A stretch of 64,000 bases of DNA, from assembly GCA_033852175.1 (NCBI GenBank), contig JAWSUY010000007.1:62001-126000 (forward strand), in the 5' to 3' direction. The notes beneath the pieces were generated by a model that saw nothing but the letters and a program-made list of their open reading frames with translations, made no database searches and was not told the origin of the DNA. The DNA comes from Agarilytica sp033852175. GTDB lineage: Bacteria > Pseudomonadota > Gammaproteobacteria > Pseudomonadales > Cellvibrionaceae. A program made the translations under genes and the position numbers. Below are positions 19,014 to 27,129 of the stretch, in pieces (position 1 is the first letter of the stretch; every line of letters begins with the position of its first letter).

Positions 19014-19834
19014 TGAACAAGCCCCGCGTCGTTAGAGGCATAATGTTTTGTGTGTGTGAGTATTGCTTGATACAAAAGACTTGCTTTGTCGGCGGTTAGT
19101 GGCTGCGGCAGCCTTGCGATTAGGCGAGCGCTAGGGTCGACGACAAATATATCCGTACTGTGGCTCACCTTGTAGCTCAAATGCTTGTCGTGAGCAGAGT
19201 GTGGGTTGGGTTGGTGCGTATCGGCACGATGAAATGCGCCCAGTTGATCTTCTACGATGGATATTTGCTTATTTGTTCCTGTGATTCCCATAAAACTTTT
19301 ATCGAAATTCGTAGTGTAATGTTTTAACGTGGTTAGAGAATCCCGATTGGGGTCCACGCTAATAAAAAACACATCTGGTAATTGATCTGCAGATAACAAC
19401 TCACTCAGTTGATGACGACTCTTTGCAAGGTGCATCAGTATGACAGGGCAAACATCAGGGCACGAAGCATAGCCAAAAGAGATCCACGACCAATGCCCTT
19501 GTAGGTCTTCCAAGTTAAAAGAGTTTTCATTGTGGTCACTTAACTGAAAAGGGGATAGTGGTACTGCTTGTGGCAGTAGAACTGCATTCAAATCTTTATT
19601 GGGCAGACTTTTGGCTCCCGCATATAGCGCCGTCGGTAAAAACAAAACGACTATTCCTGCGAGTATGACCCCTGTGGGCGAATGTTTTGTAAATGAGATC
19701 CCGGTTAAACGCCACACCTTGGTTGCACGCTTAATAATATTTTGGGCGAGTATAAAATAGTGGAATTCGAATAATGCCGTCACCTTGCTATCAGTAAGGT
19801 AACGTTTCCCGGCATGAAAATATACGATGTTCAC
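19010..19834 (-). CDS. SCO1/SenC family protein
   Basis: A 274-residue protein with a membrane anchor at about residues 50-72 and a thioredoxin-fold domain holding CPDVCP (CxxxC) and the distal His in KVSHSTDIFVVDP. SCO proteins bind copper and help build the CuA site or act as thiol-disulfide redox sensors. cbb3 oxidases lack CuA, so this copy may serve another oxidase or work in redox sensing with the kinase it is coupled to. The start is GTG 19834 within the GTGA overlap; the first 40 residues are atypical and an internal start is possible. Confidence 0.88.
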   Translation of the reverse strand: MNIVYFHAGKRYLTDSKVTALFEFHYFILAQNIIKRATKVWRLTGISFTKHSPTGVILAGIVVLFLPTALYAGAKSLPNKDLNAVLLPQAVPLSPFQLSDHNENSFNLEDLQGHWSWISFGYASCPDVCPVILMHLAKSRHQLSELLSADQLPDVFFISVDPNRDSLTTLKHYTTNFDKSFMGITGTNKQISIVEDQLGAFHRADTHQPNPHSAHDKHLSYKVSHSTDIFVVDPSARLIARLPQPLTADKASLLYQAILTHTKHYASNDAGLVQ

Positions 19835-20493
19835 GTGTGTACAGCTCCCTCTGTTGCCCCTACTTTTACAATGCTATGAGTCAGTATGGCAATGATGCTG
19901 AATAGGAAACCGAAACCAATAAGATTCACCAGAAGCCCTAAAGGCTCTATAGCCAAAGCGAAACGCGAGCTCATGCCCAGCATGGCCAAACCCACAACCC
20001 ATGACGGAGTAGAGCAGCAGACGACCCAAGTTAAGGTGATATTGCTCATGCCTGAAAACCATACGCCAAGGCCTGTACCACCAATTGACAAGGCAGAACC
20101 TATATTGCATGAATGATTTCGTGAGTGGCGTAATAATAAAAATATCATGGACATTAATACGCCCAAGATAAATACGACAAATACTCGAAACGGCAATAGC
20201 ATTAAGCTCCATTCTGCAATGCCGTATTCGGTATTCAAGTAACCAATTTCCAGCATAGGTTCGTTGATCATAATCATAAAAATATCAGACCAGGCGCCAG
20301 TGCCTTGAATAACCAATCGAAAAGATTCAATAAAATCATAATGCTTGCTGAAGTTTGGCCACGTTAAAAAACGGGCTGCGGTCGTTAATAAGAGTACTGC
20401 ATAGTAAATCGTGGTAAATCCAACACTAAAAACCAGCCAATATAAAAAGTTAGTTTTGATTAGTCGCCCTAAAAATTTGCAATGTTTTTTCAT
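19831..20493 (-). CDS. polytopic membrane protein of unknown function
   Basis: A 220-residue protein with about five membrane helices, a Cys pair in TWVVCCSTPSW and a Gly-rich loop (SIGGTGLGVWFSG). I do not recognise the family. It starts 39 nt after the substrate-binding protein gene and overlaps the SCO gene by 4 nt (GTGA), which places it in the same unit. The paired Cys in a membrane segment next to SCO suggests a metal or redox role; this is speculation from context. Confidence 0.7.
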   Translation of the reverse strand: MKKHCKFLGRLIKTNFLYWLVFSVGFTTIYYAVLLLTTAARFLTWPNFSKHYDFIESFRLVIQGTGAWSDIFMIMINEPMLEIGYLNTEYGIAEWSLMLLPFRVFVVFILGVLMSMIFLLLRHSRNHSCNIGSALSIGGTGLGVWFSGMSNITLTWVVCCSTPSWVVGLAMLGMSSRFALAIEPLGLLVNLIGFGFLFSIIAILTHSIVKVGATEGAVHT

Positions 20494-20532
20494 GCTGACT
20501 ATCGCGTGTTAATTAAAATATTAAAACTTGGA

Positions 20533-21885
20533 TCATTGGCTGAGGTGGGCAAGGCGATTAACTGCCTGCTCAAAATTCAGCACTTTTCCTGACGCATCAT
20601 TTTTACGCATAAACGCTGTCACCAACTCTTTCTCAAACTGAAAAGACGCGACATGGGCAAACATTTTTACACCAGTCGTTTTGTCATAGACATATGCTGA
20701 ATATATCGCATCGTCGCTCTCACGATTGAGGAGCCCCCAGCTGACAATCATGTCGGATACCGATCTATATTTCAGTATGCCACGGGTTCGGTGCCAAATT
20801 TCTGCAGGTTCAATTACTGAATTCGCTTTTATTGGGTCAACGATCTTTTCAAGTTGCTGTTCGTAGTTTAAGCCCAACTCACTGAACGCTTGGCGAATAT
20901 ACTGGTCGTCAATCCAATCGTTAAAATCAAGTGACGATAGGTTTTTTTCCCGCGCGAGTACTTTGTGATCCTGAACGAGTGTTTCAATCCACAAGGGTTT
21001 AATTGTCGGGTCTAGAGTTAGCATGCCTCCCTTGCTGAAATAGAGGTATTGCACTTCTTTTTCTATTCCAGTCCATTCCTCTAATTCCGTTGCGGCCCTT
21101 ACCGGGTCCTCTTTAACCCAGTTGCCTGCATGTATGATTGCTTTGGCAAACGCTACGGCAATTTCAGGAAACTTATTTGCAAAATCCTCACGGACTACAA
21201 CTCCGTGAAGGTAAGCCACATTAGCCTCGCTACCATCAAATATTTTTCTGCCAGTGCCCCGAAACTCCATGATCTCAGACCAGGGACAAAAATCGGCGTG
21301 GGCATCTATCTTATTGTGTGCGATATTGGCGGCGCCAATGGTGGGGCTTTGGCTGATAATGGAGACTTTATTCGCGTCAATGTTTTGGTCTGCAAACGCT
21401 TTTAGCGTCATGCCCCAGGCAGCACTGCCCACTGGCATACTCATTTTTTTACCGACCAGGTCTTTAATGGATTGAATGTCAGAATCGATCGGCACAACAA
21501 TCGCGTTACCTGAACCTCGAAGGTTGTAGCCCGTGCCGGCAATGTAGTGCGTTCGTAAACTTTTCGTTGCTTGGAATTTCGCGCCATTCACAATAAGCGG
21601 GTAATCTCCCATCACCCCAAACTGTAATTTATTCGACAGCATTAACTGAGTAATAGGGGGGCCAGAGGTGTAATCTTGCCAGTTGATCTTAAAAGTGGCA
21701 CCTTGATACTTACCTTCCTTGGGGAGGTATTTTTCCAATAGCTTGAGCTCTTGAACAATAACACCCGCAGTGTAAGTGTCGGTACAAGTGCTTTGATGGC
21801 CTATATTGATGTGTATCGTTTCAGCGCTCCATGCCTTGACCGAGATTATCAGTATCGTCACCACAAAAAGCTTTACATGAACCAT
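20533..21885 (-). CDS. ABC-type periplasmic substrate-binding protein (NrtA/SsuA/TauA-like)
   Basis: A 450-residue secreted protein with a Sec signal peptide (cut after about VKAWSA) and the type II periplasmic-binding fold of the NitT/TauT class: an N-terminal INIGHQS strand, PIT..MLSNKLQFGVMGDYPLIVNGAK, and a second lobe from GLVVREDF-like sequence. Relatives bind nitrate, sulfonates, taurine or other small anions. No permease or ATPase lies beside it; instead it is followed by a membrane protein, an SCO protein and a hybrid kinase, so it may deliver a ligand signal rather than serve uptake. Confidence 0.8.
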   Translation of the reverse strand: MVHVKLFVVTILIISVKAWSAETIHINIGHQSTCTDTYTAGVIVQELKLLEKYLPKEGKYQGATFKINWQDYTSGPPITQLMLSNKLQFGVMGDYPLIVNGAKFQATKSLRTHYIAGTGYNLRGSGNAIVVPIDSDIQSIKDLVGKKMSMPVGSAAWGMTLKAFADQNIDANKVSIISQSPTIGAANIAHNKIDAHADFCPWSEIMEFRGTGRKIFDGSEANVAYLHGVVVREDFANKFPEIAVAFAKAIIHAGNWVKEDPVRAATELEEWTGIEKEVQYLYFSKGGMLTLDPTIKPLWIETLVQDHKVLAREKNLSSLDFNDWIDDQYIRQAFSELGLNYEQQLEKIVDPIKANSVIEPAEIWHRTRGILKYRSVSDMIVSWGLLNRESDDAIYSAYVYDKTTGVKMFAHVASFQFEKELVTAFMRKNDASGKVLNFEQAVNRLAHLSQ

Positions 21886-21974
21886 ATGAAAGCGCCTTTA
21901 ATGCTTAGTGTTCAGAGGCTTTCAGAGCGATACGATGCGTTCGAACAATGCTGCTAAAAGACCTCTAAAAGTAT

Positions 21975-22013
21975 AGTAGAGCAATTGAGTAGAGCAATTG
22001 AGTAGAGCAATGT
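21975..22013 (+). repeat. short 14-bp tandem repeat
   Basis: Nearly three copies of the unit GTAGAGCAATTGA follow each other upstream of the DUF1772 gene. No gene is seen in the surrounding 21886-22128 stretch. Confidence 0.7.
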
Positions 22014-22128
22014 TGAACGGACGCCTATTACGCTAAGAGTTCTGGCGCCTAATTCTGCGGACGATGGTTTCGGGTTTGAATCCGCGTGATAAGATTCGAC
22101 TTCATAATAAAATAGGGAAACCTGAGTG

Positions 22129-22626
22129 ATGTCGTCACAGTTTATTACCGTACTTTTATGGGCCGCAGCTCTGAGTACAGGTCTTATCTCGGGAGTGTAT
22201 TTCGCATTTTCAACATTTATTATGCAATCCTTTCGATCAATTGACGCTACGCATGCAATCACCTCCATGCAGGCAATCAATGATGTCATTCTACGGTCAT
22301 TGTTTATGCCCCTCTTTTTTGGCTCATCGATTATCTCCGTATTATTAATGCTTGCCGCTTTTTTCCAATGGGGGGAGGCGGGCGCAGGGCTAATGCTCAT
22401 TGCAGGCGCGGTGTATTTTATCGGGATGTTTGTTTGTACGGCCGTGTTTAACGTACCGCTCAATAATTTACTCGCAAAACAAGACCTTGCTAACACAGCC
22501 CCAAACATTACAGAAGCGCAGGACGTATGGGCGCGATATCTCAAAGACTGGACAAGGTGGAACCATCTGCGAACTGTTTGTTCGCTTGTTAGCTGTGCAC
22601 TCTGTATCTGGGGTTTGTCACATTAA
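22129..22626 (+). CDS. DUF1772 (anthrone oxygenase-like) membrane protein
   Basis: A 165-residue protein with four membrane helices and the DUF1772 pattern: N-terminal LSTGLISGVYFAFSTFIM, a central FNVPLNN motif, and W..Y...WTRWNHLRT before the last helix. The family name comes from fungal anthrone oxygenases; the bacterial role is unknown. GTG 22126 directly precedes ATG 22129 and either could start it. Its 3' end runs into the first heptamer repeat block. Confidence 0.85.
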   Translation: MSSQFITVLLWAAALSTGLISGVYFAFSTFIMQSFRSIDATHAITSMQAINDVILRSLFMPLFFGSSIISVLLMLAAFFQWGEAGAGLMLIAGAVYFIGMFVCTAVFNVPLNNLLAKQDLANTAPNITEAQDVWARYLKDWTRWNHLRTVCSLVSCALCIWGLSH

Positions 22627-22627
22627 A

Positions 22628-22782
22628 TCGGGAGACGGGAATCGGGTGACGGGAATCGGGAGACGGGAGACGGGAATCGGGAGACGGGAGACGGGAGACG
22701 GGAGACGGGAATCGGGTGACGGGTGACGGGTGACGGGTGACGGGTGACGGGAGACGGGTGACGGGTGACGGGTGACGGGAAT
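22628..22782 (+). repeat. GGG-N4 heptamer tandem repeat block 1
   Basis: About 22 tandem heptamers of the forms GGGAGAC, GGGAATC and GGGTGAC, all with the G runs on the + strand. They fill the gap between the convergent 3' ends of the DUF1772 and flagellin-like genes. Four or more GGG runs spaced by 4 nt fit the G-quadruplex pattern. Confidence 0.95.
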
Positions 22783-22789
22783 CTATGGC

Positions 22790-23593
22790 CTAGCTTTTAA
22801 GTAAGCCCAAAACTTTTCGGCTGTCTGGGTTTGCATAAACTTGCAATACCGTCGAATCGTCTCGTGTTAACTGACCCTGTAAAAACGAATTCACATCATC
22901 GGCAACAATAGAGATTTCCACAGGCGAATAATTCCCTATCGACTCGGAATCCTCATAATCCAAATTGCCCACATAAGTCGCCAACCGACTCGCGCTTTCA
23001 GTGATCTGCGCATTTGCCTTATCGACCTCCTCTGTGAGTGAAGCCAAAATATCGAGAGAAGCCTCAGCGCCTTTCACCGTCGTTAAATCGAAATCATCAA
23101 AATCGGTCGCCTCAAAAAGTGACGCAATATCAAACGCGCCCACCTCAAACGTACCGCTCGCATCGAAACTGATATCCAGCGTTATCGTATTAGAAGCCTG
23201 TTCCAGCAAAGATGTACCCTTAAACTCCGTCGTATCGACACTTTCAACCAAATCATCCTTAATTTCCTGAGCCCGTTTATCCAGCGTAAAACGCTCCTCG
23301 TTCGTTAACTCCTCATCCGTTGCCGCGCTGGCCAAAGCCTGTAAATCCGTGAGCGTATCGCTAATCGACGCATAACCTTTATTCGCCTGCTGCAGTAAAT
23401 TGATGCCATCGTTTACATCGCGTAAGCCTTGCGAGATCTTCGTAAGAGGAGTGATACGCTGTTCTGGCGTCTGTGAACGGCCACTTTCAGGCTCGCTAGG
23501 GTCATAAACAGCATTGTTAATACGATTAACAGAGCTGGTCGTTGCCAACGAAGACAGAAAAACAGACGTCGTTAAATTACCGTTAATTTCCAT
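22790..23593 (-). CDS. atypical flagellin-like protein
   Basis: A 267-residue protein. Residues about 50-130 match the flagellin N-terminal coiled-coil domain (KISQGLRDVNDGINLLQQANKGYASISDTL and ERFTLDKRAQEIKDDL, with TEFKGTSLL), and the C-terminal part contains a second helix (VDKANAQITESASRL). The canonical flagellin N-terminus (M-I-N-T-N..S-L-A-Q) is changed and the C-terminal LLxLL end is replaced by QVYANPDSRKVLGLLKS. It is far from the flagellar cluster at 54-64 kb. It may be a minor flagellin, a filament-related adhesin, or no longer a filament part. Confidence 0.75.
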   Translation of the reverse strand: MEINGNLTTSVFLSSLATTSSVNRINNAVYDPSEPESGRSQTPEQRITPLTKISQGLRDVNDGINLLQQANKGYASISDTLTDLQALASAATDEELTNEERFTLDKRAQEIKDDLVESVDTTEFKGTSLLEQASNTITLDISFDASGTFEVGAFDIASLFEATDFDDFDLTTVKGAEASLDILASLTEEVDKANAQITESASRLATYVGNLDYEDSESIGNYSPVEISIVADDVNSFLQGQLTRDDSTVLQVYANPDSRKVLGLLKS

Positions 23594-23811
23594 TGCGAAT
23601 ACAACAACCCTTACATCGGTATGATCAAAAAATGCACTCTTAAAAGGTAGCGTTGGCGGGCAATAAAGTAAAACACTTATTATTTATAAGCATAAGCTTT
23701 AGGGGCAATAAATCATATATGCGCCGTCAAGCGCCTATAACAGGCCCACTCGGCAGCCAAAAGGAATTCTTGAGCCCTGTTTTTAGATCCTTTTTTTATA
23801 AAGATAAAGGA

Positions 23812-23982
23812 GGGGGTACGGGGTACGGGAGTCGGGAGTCGGGATTCGGGATTCGGGATTCGGGATTCGGGATTCGAGATTCGAGATTCGGGAGTCGGGA
23901 GTCGGGAGTCGGGAGTCGGGAGTCGGGAGTCGGGATTCGGGATTCGGGATTCGGGATTCGGGAGTTGGGAGTCGGGAGTGTT
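23812..23982 (+). repeat. GGG-N4 heptamer tandem repeat block 2
   Basis: About 22 tandem heptamers of GGGAGTC and GGGATTC type (GGGATTC mixed with GAGATTC), G runs on the + strand. It lies upstream of the flagellin-like gene and downstream of the AraC-type gene. Units differ from block 1 in the N4 part, so the blocks are not simple copies of one another. Confidence 0.95.
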
Positions 23983-24049
23983 GGGGTAGTGGATTCGGGG
24001 TCGTGGAGCTGGGGGGAGGTGGTGTAATGGACTGAAAAAAGAAAGCTGC

Positions 24050-24077
24050 AAAAAAAAGGCGAGCAAAAATGCTCGCC
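24050..24077 (-). terminator. Rho-independent terminator on the minus strand
   Basis: On the minus strand GGCGAGC and GCTCGCC form a 7-bp GC-rich stem with the loop ATTTTT, followed by TTTTTTTT. It lies about 140 nt beyond the end of the AraC-type gene. A second, T-less inverted repeat (CCATAAACCG/CGGTTTATGG) is at 24179-24207. Confidence 0.85.
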
Positions 24078-24214
24078 CAAAGGCCTAAACATGAAAATCG
24101 GGTAAAACTCGCGAATCCCCATTCATAAACAAACGCCACCAAAGGCGTGTTTAGGGCAGGGCAGCGATCAGTGCTCATCCATAAACCGGCGTTTACTCGG
24201 TTTATGGGCGCGAA

Positions 24215-24628
24215 TTAGCTCGCGTAATATTTACGAAATTGGTTGGGCGGAAGCCCCGTCCAGCGCTTGAATGCATCGGTAAACGTATTGCGGGCCGAAA
24301 ACCCCAACCGACATGCAATATCATCGATAGAAATCCCTTCGATCAAATGTAAAACAGCCAAACTGTGGCGAACCTGAGTGCGTAACTGACGAAAGGCTTC
24401 GCCTTCCTGCTTCAGTTGATACTTAAGCTCCTCCACCGACAGATCAAGATCTTCCGCAACGTCATCAACCTCCATAGAAAAACGTCCCTGGCGGGCAATC
24501 ATAGCCTCCACCGCCTTTTGAGAAATGCCCTTAACCTCAGGCATAGACGGGTTTTGATTACATTGGTCGATAACTTGCTGATAGCTAAGTGACGGAGTGG
24601 TTTCGAGCGAGTGTTTTGTATTGTTCAT
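24215..24628 (-). CDS. AraC-type DNA-binding protein
   Basis: A protein of about 137 residues (up to 155 if an upstream ATG at 24682 is used) that consists mostly of an AraC/XylS double helix-turn-helix. The second motif is clear: GISIDDIACRLGFSARNTFTDAFKRWTGLPPNQFRKYY. There is no room for a ligand-binding domain, so it is a stand-alone HTH protein. The start is unsure because no good ribosome site fits either ATG. The target is unknown. Confidence 0.75.
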   Translation of the reverse strand: MNNTKHSLETTPSLSYQQVIDQCNQNPSMPEVKGISQKAVEAMIARQGRFSMEVDDVAEDLDLSVEELKYQLKQEGEAFRQLRTQVRHSLAVLHLIEGISIDDIACRLGFSARNTFTDAFKRWTGLPPNQFRKYYAS

Positions 24629-24738
24629 TCCTGTAAAAATCCAATAGTCCATTAAAGTGATCGGCAAAAGCGCAGAAAGCACCTTAGCCGCAAGCTTAAA
24701 AAATTGTTAAGCGTTTGTAAAAATACGGGGTCAACAGC

Positions 24739-25053
24739 TTACTTAATCGCAAAGGGCAGAACTTGCGCCCCTCCATTGATGGGCGATTCCGGCGCATCAT
24801 GAATACCGTAATCATCATCGTAAGTAATAATATCTTGCCAATGTGACAGGGTCTTACGGTCAGGGTGGCGATGTAAGTAATGATTAATGCTTTGTCGCGT
24901 CGTCTTAGCCTGTACACGGTTCGTCTCGACAATCGGCAAGTTACGGAGCGCTTCAGCTACCTCCAGTGCCTGATCATTGTTTCCCCTATTCAGCAGTAAT
25001 CGTATTTCTTGTAAAGCCGTCTGTGCAATTTTAAGTGCAGCGCTATTGCGCAT
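24739..25053 (-). CDS. hypothetical protein
   Basis: A 104-residue soluble protein starting at ATG 25053, which has a good AAGGAG ribosome site 9 nt upstream. The N-terminal half is helical (ALKIAQTALQEIRLLLNRGNNDQALEVAEALRNLP by pattern, helix-turn-helix repeat-like); the C-terminal part is acidic. I recognise no family. It precedes the AraC-type gene on the same strand. Confidence 0.65.
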   Translation of the reverse strand: MRNSAALKIAQTALQEIRLLLNRGNNDQALEVAEALRNLPIVETNRVQAKTTRQSINHYLHRHPDRKTLSHWQDIITYDDDYGIHDAPESPINGGAQVLPFAIK

Positions 25054-25473
25054 GGCTAAGCTCCTTGCGGTTAAGATAGTATCCGTTGGGACAGTTGAAA
25101 ATAAAGCGTCCACCTAAAATTAGATCACACGTTATTAATCTCGCAGAACTAGAGACAGAAGGAAAAATAAATAAGGGGAGGGCAGAAAGTAGCTTGCTGC
25201 CAGTACTGAGACTTGTAGTGTTTAACATAACGACATCCATTCATTCAAAAACAAAAAAGTGACTGCGCTATTTACCTAGTGACTAAGTGATTAACGCCTG
25301 GGCCGACTAATTTGCTTGTCCATATTTGTGAGTGGGGGGATATTGTGGAATTTCATAATGATTGTCAAGCATTGGTATTGTAAAGTTTTTGGAAGTGTGA
25401 ATTGTGGGTTGTTTTTAGTTTTTTACCGATGAAATGTAGGCCGTAATGTAAGTTATGGCGACATTAGCTGGGG
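25054..25473. other. gene-free AT-rich stretch
   Basis: About 420 nt between the small hypothetical gene and the YhcG pseudogene. I see no convincing gene, RNA or repeat here. The A+T content is higher than in the neighbours and it probably holds the promoter of the 25053 gene; it also marks the left edge of the accessory zone. Confidence 0.4.
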
Positions 25474-26362
25474 TTGCTATATGTGCGTGTATTCAAACAA
25501 AACAGCCAATGGGGAGATGGGTTTCTCAAGCAGCTAAGTCTGGATTTCACCCAGGTGTTTCCCGAGGTGAAAGTCTTCTCCAAGCGCAATTTAGAGCTCA
25601 TTCGTCAGTGGTATACCTACTGGAGTCAGGATGCGGCAATTGCGCAACAAACTGTTGCGCAAATAACCGTGATCCCTTGGGGGCATAATCAGGCCATTGT
25701 CAATAAGTGCGAATCGAGTGAAGAAGCCTTGTTCTATGTGGAAGGCGTTCAAACCCACGGCTGGAGCCGTAATGTTCTTATTCACCAAATCGAAAGTGGG
25801 CTTTGGCAGCGCGGAGGCAAAGCGATAAGTAACTTCGAGCAAACCCTGCCGCTCATTCAGTCGGACTTGGCCAAGCAAAGTCTTAAAGCCCCTTACGTGT
25901 TCGACTTTTTAAGTCTGACCGAGGACAACAACGAGCGGGAGCTGGAAAAAGGTTTGGTAAGACACATCACCCAGTTTCTATTGGAACTGGGTGCCGGTTT
26001 TGTGTATATGGGGCAGCAAGTGCCCATCGCCGTAGGGGGATAAAGACTTTTATCTGGACGTTTTGTTCTACCACACGCAACTGCGCTGTTACGTGGTCAT
26101 CGAGCTTAAGGCCACGGATTTTACCCCGGAATATGCAGGTAAGCTAAATTTTTATATTAATGCCGTCGACAGCCAATTAAAAAACGAAAACGATCAGCCG
26201 ACGATTGGCTTATTACTTTTCCGTACTAAAAATAAGCTGATTGCCGAGTATGCCTTAAGGGGTATAACTACGCCCATTGGTGTTTCTGAATATCAACTGA
26301 CGCAAGCCTTGCCGGATAATTTGAAACCCAGTTTGCCGAGTATTGAGGAAATAGAGCCGGAA
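25474..26362 (+). pseudogene. YhcG/DUF1016 PDDEXK nuclease-family remnant, frameshifted and truncated
   Basis: The first frame (to 26043) has the DUF1016 N-terminal pattern WGDGFLKQLSLDF..VFSKRNLELIRQWYTYW, then GWSRNVLIHQIE and RHITQFLLELGAGFVYMGQQ. A +1 shift in the run of five G at about 26036-26040 leads to a stop; the next frame carries on with DFYLDVLFYHTQLRCYVVIELK, which holds the PD-(D/E)xK nuclease residues, to about 26362. The usual first 30 or so residues are missing. The 3' end fuses into a CRISPR repeat. Intact YhcG proteins bind or cut DNA (a relative, RpnA-like, acts in recombination or defence); this copy cannot make an intact enzyme without frameshifting. Confidence 0.85.
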
Positions 26363-26385
26363 TTGGTGGGGAATCATGGCTGTCC

Positions 26386-26476
26386 GAATAGCTCGCGCAG
26401 GTGGGGGTGTTTCTGAGTTTCGCGCAGGTGGAGATACTGCAGATAAGTATTCCCCACGCAGGTGGGGGTGTTTCTG
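26386..26476 (+). CRISPR. CRISPR remnant A: two type I-E-like repeats, one degenerate
   Basis: A near-perfect repeat at 26447-26476 (starting GTATTCCCCACGC and ending GTGGGGGTGTTTCTG) is preceded exactly 61 bp earlier, at 26386-26415, by a copy with an eroded left half (GAATAGCTCGCGCAG) and an intact right half. The interval of about 31-33 nt is spacer-sized. It has no leader; the pseudogene of YhcG runs into it. Confidence 0.8.
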
Positions 26477-26503
26477 GTTATCAAGCGATGACTGATCAAG
26501 TGC

Positions 26504-26529
26504 GAATTATTAGGACCGTCACGTTTCGG
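26504..26529 (+). repeat. dispersed 26-bp motif, copy 1
   Basis: GAATTATTAGGACC followed by GTCACGTTTCGG. It begins a segment (26507-26860) that is duplicated at 28951-29328. A partner reading TATTTAGACGTCAA on the other strand near 26614-26626 makes an imperfect terminal inverted repeat. Confidence 0.85.
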
Positions 26530-26860
26530 GTCGATAGAAAGAAAACGTCAATCAATCGAATAAATAGGGCGGAAAAGCTTTTGATAAGTAAAGTGTGACC
26601 GCCCAAGGTGGTTGACGTCTAAATAGGTGAAACCCTACAGTGGGAGTTTTTTGTTGAGATCTTCATTTAGCAAACGAATTTGATAGCCATCATCCTCGAA
26701 TACCAATACATTTCCCGTTTCAGAAAACCCATCAACAATTAAATCGCCGTGGAGGTAAATTTTATTACCCTCACAAAATAGTGGAAGTGCTGTAGAGTAT
26801 TCTATGGTTTTTACTAATTGATAGCCGTAATTTAAAACGACGATTTGATTAACGCCACGG
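26507..26860 (+). repeat. duplicated segment, copy A
   Basis: About 354 bp matching 28951-29328 over nearly the full length, with one indel of about 25 bp just before the lipoprotein gene end. It contains the motif, a potential stem GGGCGG/CCGCCC with flanking ACGTCAA/TTGACGT, and the 3' part of the lipoprotein gene. Confidence 0.85.
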
Positions 26861-27129
26861 GGAGTCATAGCGCCCTTCACCAACTCCCTAGTATTGATGA
26901 CAGGATACTCGTGATTATTGATAGCTAGGTTGCAGGTGTGGCTTAAATGAACCAATGAGCGATCTTTGTTTAAGATCTCAGCTTCATAGAGCAATTTGAC
27001 TAAACGAGAACGATCCTGAAGAGTCTCTGGCATACCAATCTGCGTAAAGTAGGATTTTGGTAGCTCATTCGCACAGCCTGTCTGAGCAAAAAACACTATT
27101 CCAAGAATAATGACATTGAATGTTTTCAC
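26635..27129 (-). CDS. predicted lipoprotein, candidate immunity protein
   Basis: A 164-residue protein with a signal peptide and a lipobox-like QTGC at about residue 18, so likely in the periplasm or outer membrane. The rest is beta-rich with no family that I recognise. It overlaps the upstream lysozyme-like/LysM gene by 4 nt (ATGA), the typical layout of an antibacterial effector and its immunity protein. The C-terminal half is duplicated in the broken copy at 29103-29328, which fits orphan immunity genes kept near effectors. The immunity role is inferred from arrangement and location only. Confidence 0.6.
   Translation of the reverse strand: MKTFNVIILGIVFFAQTGCANELPKSYFTQIGMPETLQDRSRLVKLLYEAEILNKDRSLVHLSHTCNLAINNHEYPVINTRELVKGAMTPRGVNQIVVLNYGYQLVKTIEYSTALPLFCEGNKIYLHGDLIVDGFSETGNVLVFEDDGYQIRLLNEDLNKKLPL

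Noticed and set aside
22400..24178. Long open frames through the heptamer repeats on both strands (for example proteins rich in PNSRIPNPESR)
   Set aside because: They are by-products of the 7-bp repeat, which gives stop-free frames; they lack ribosome sites and have repetitive low-complexity products.
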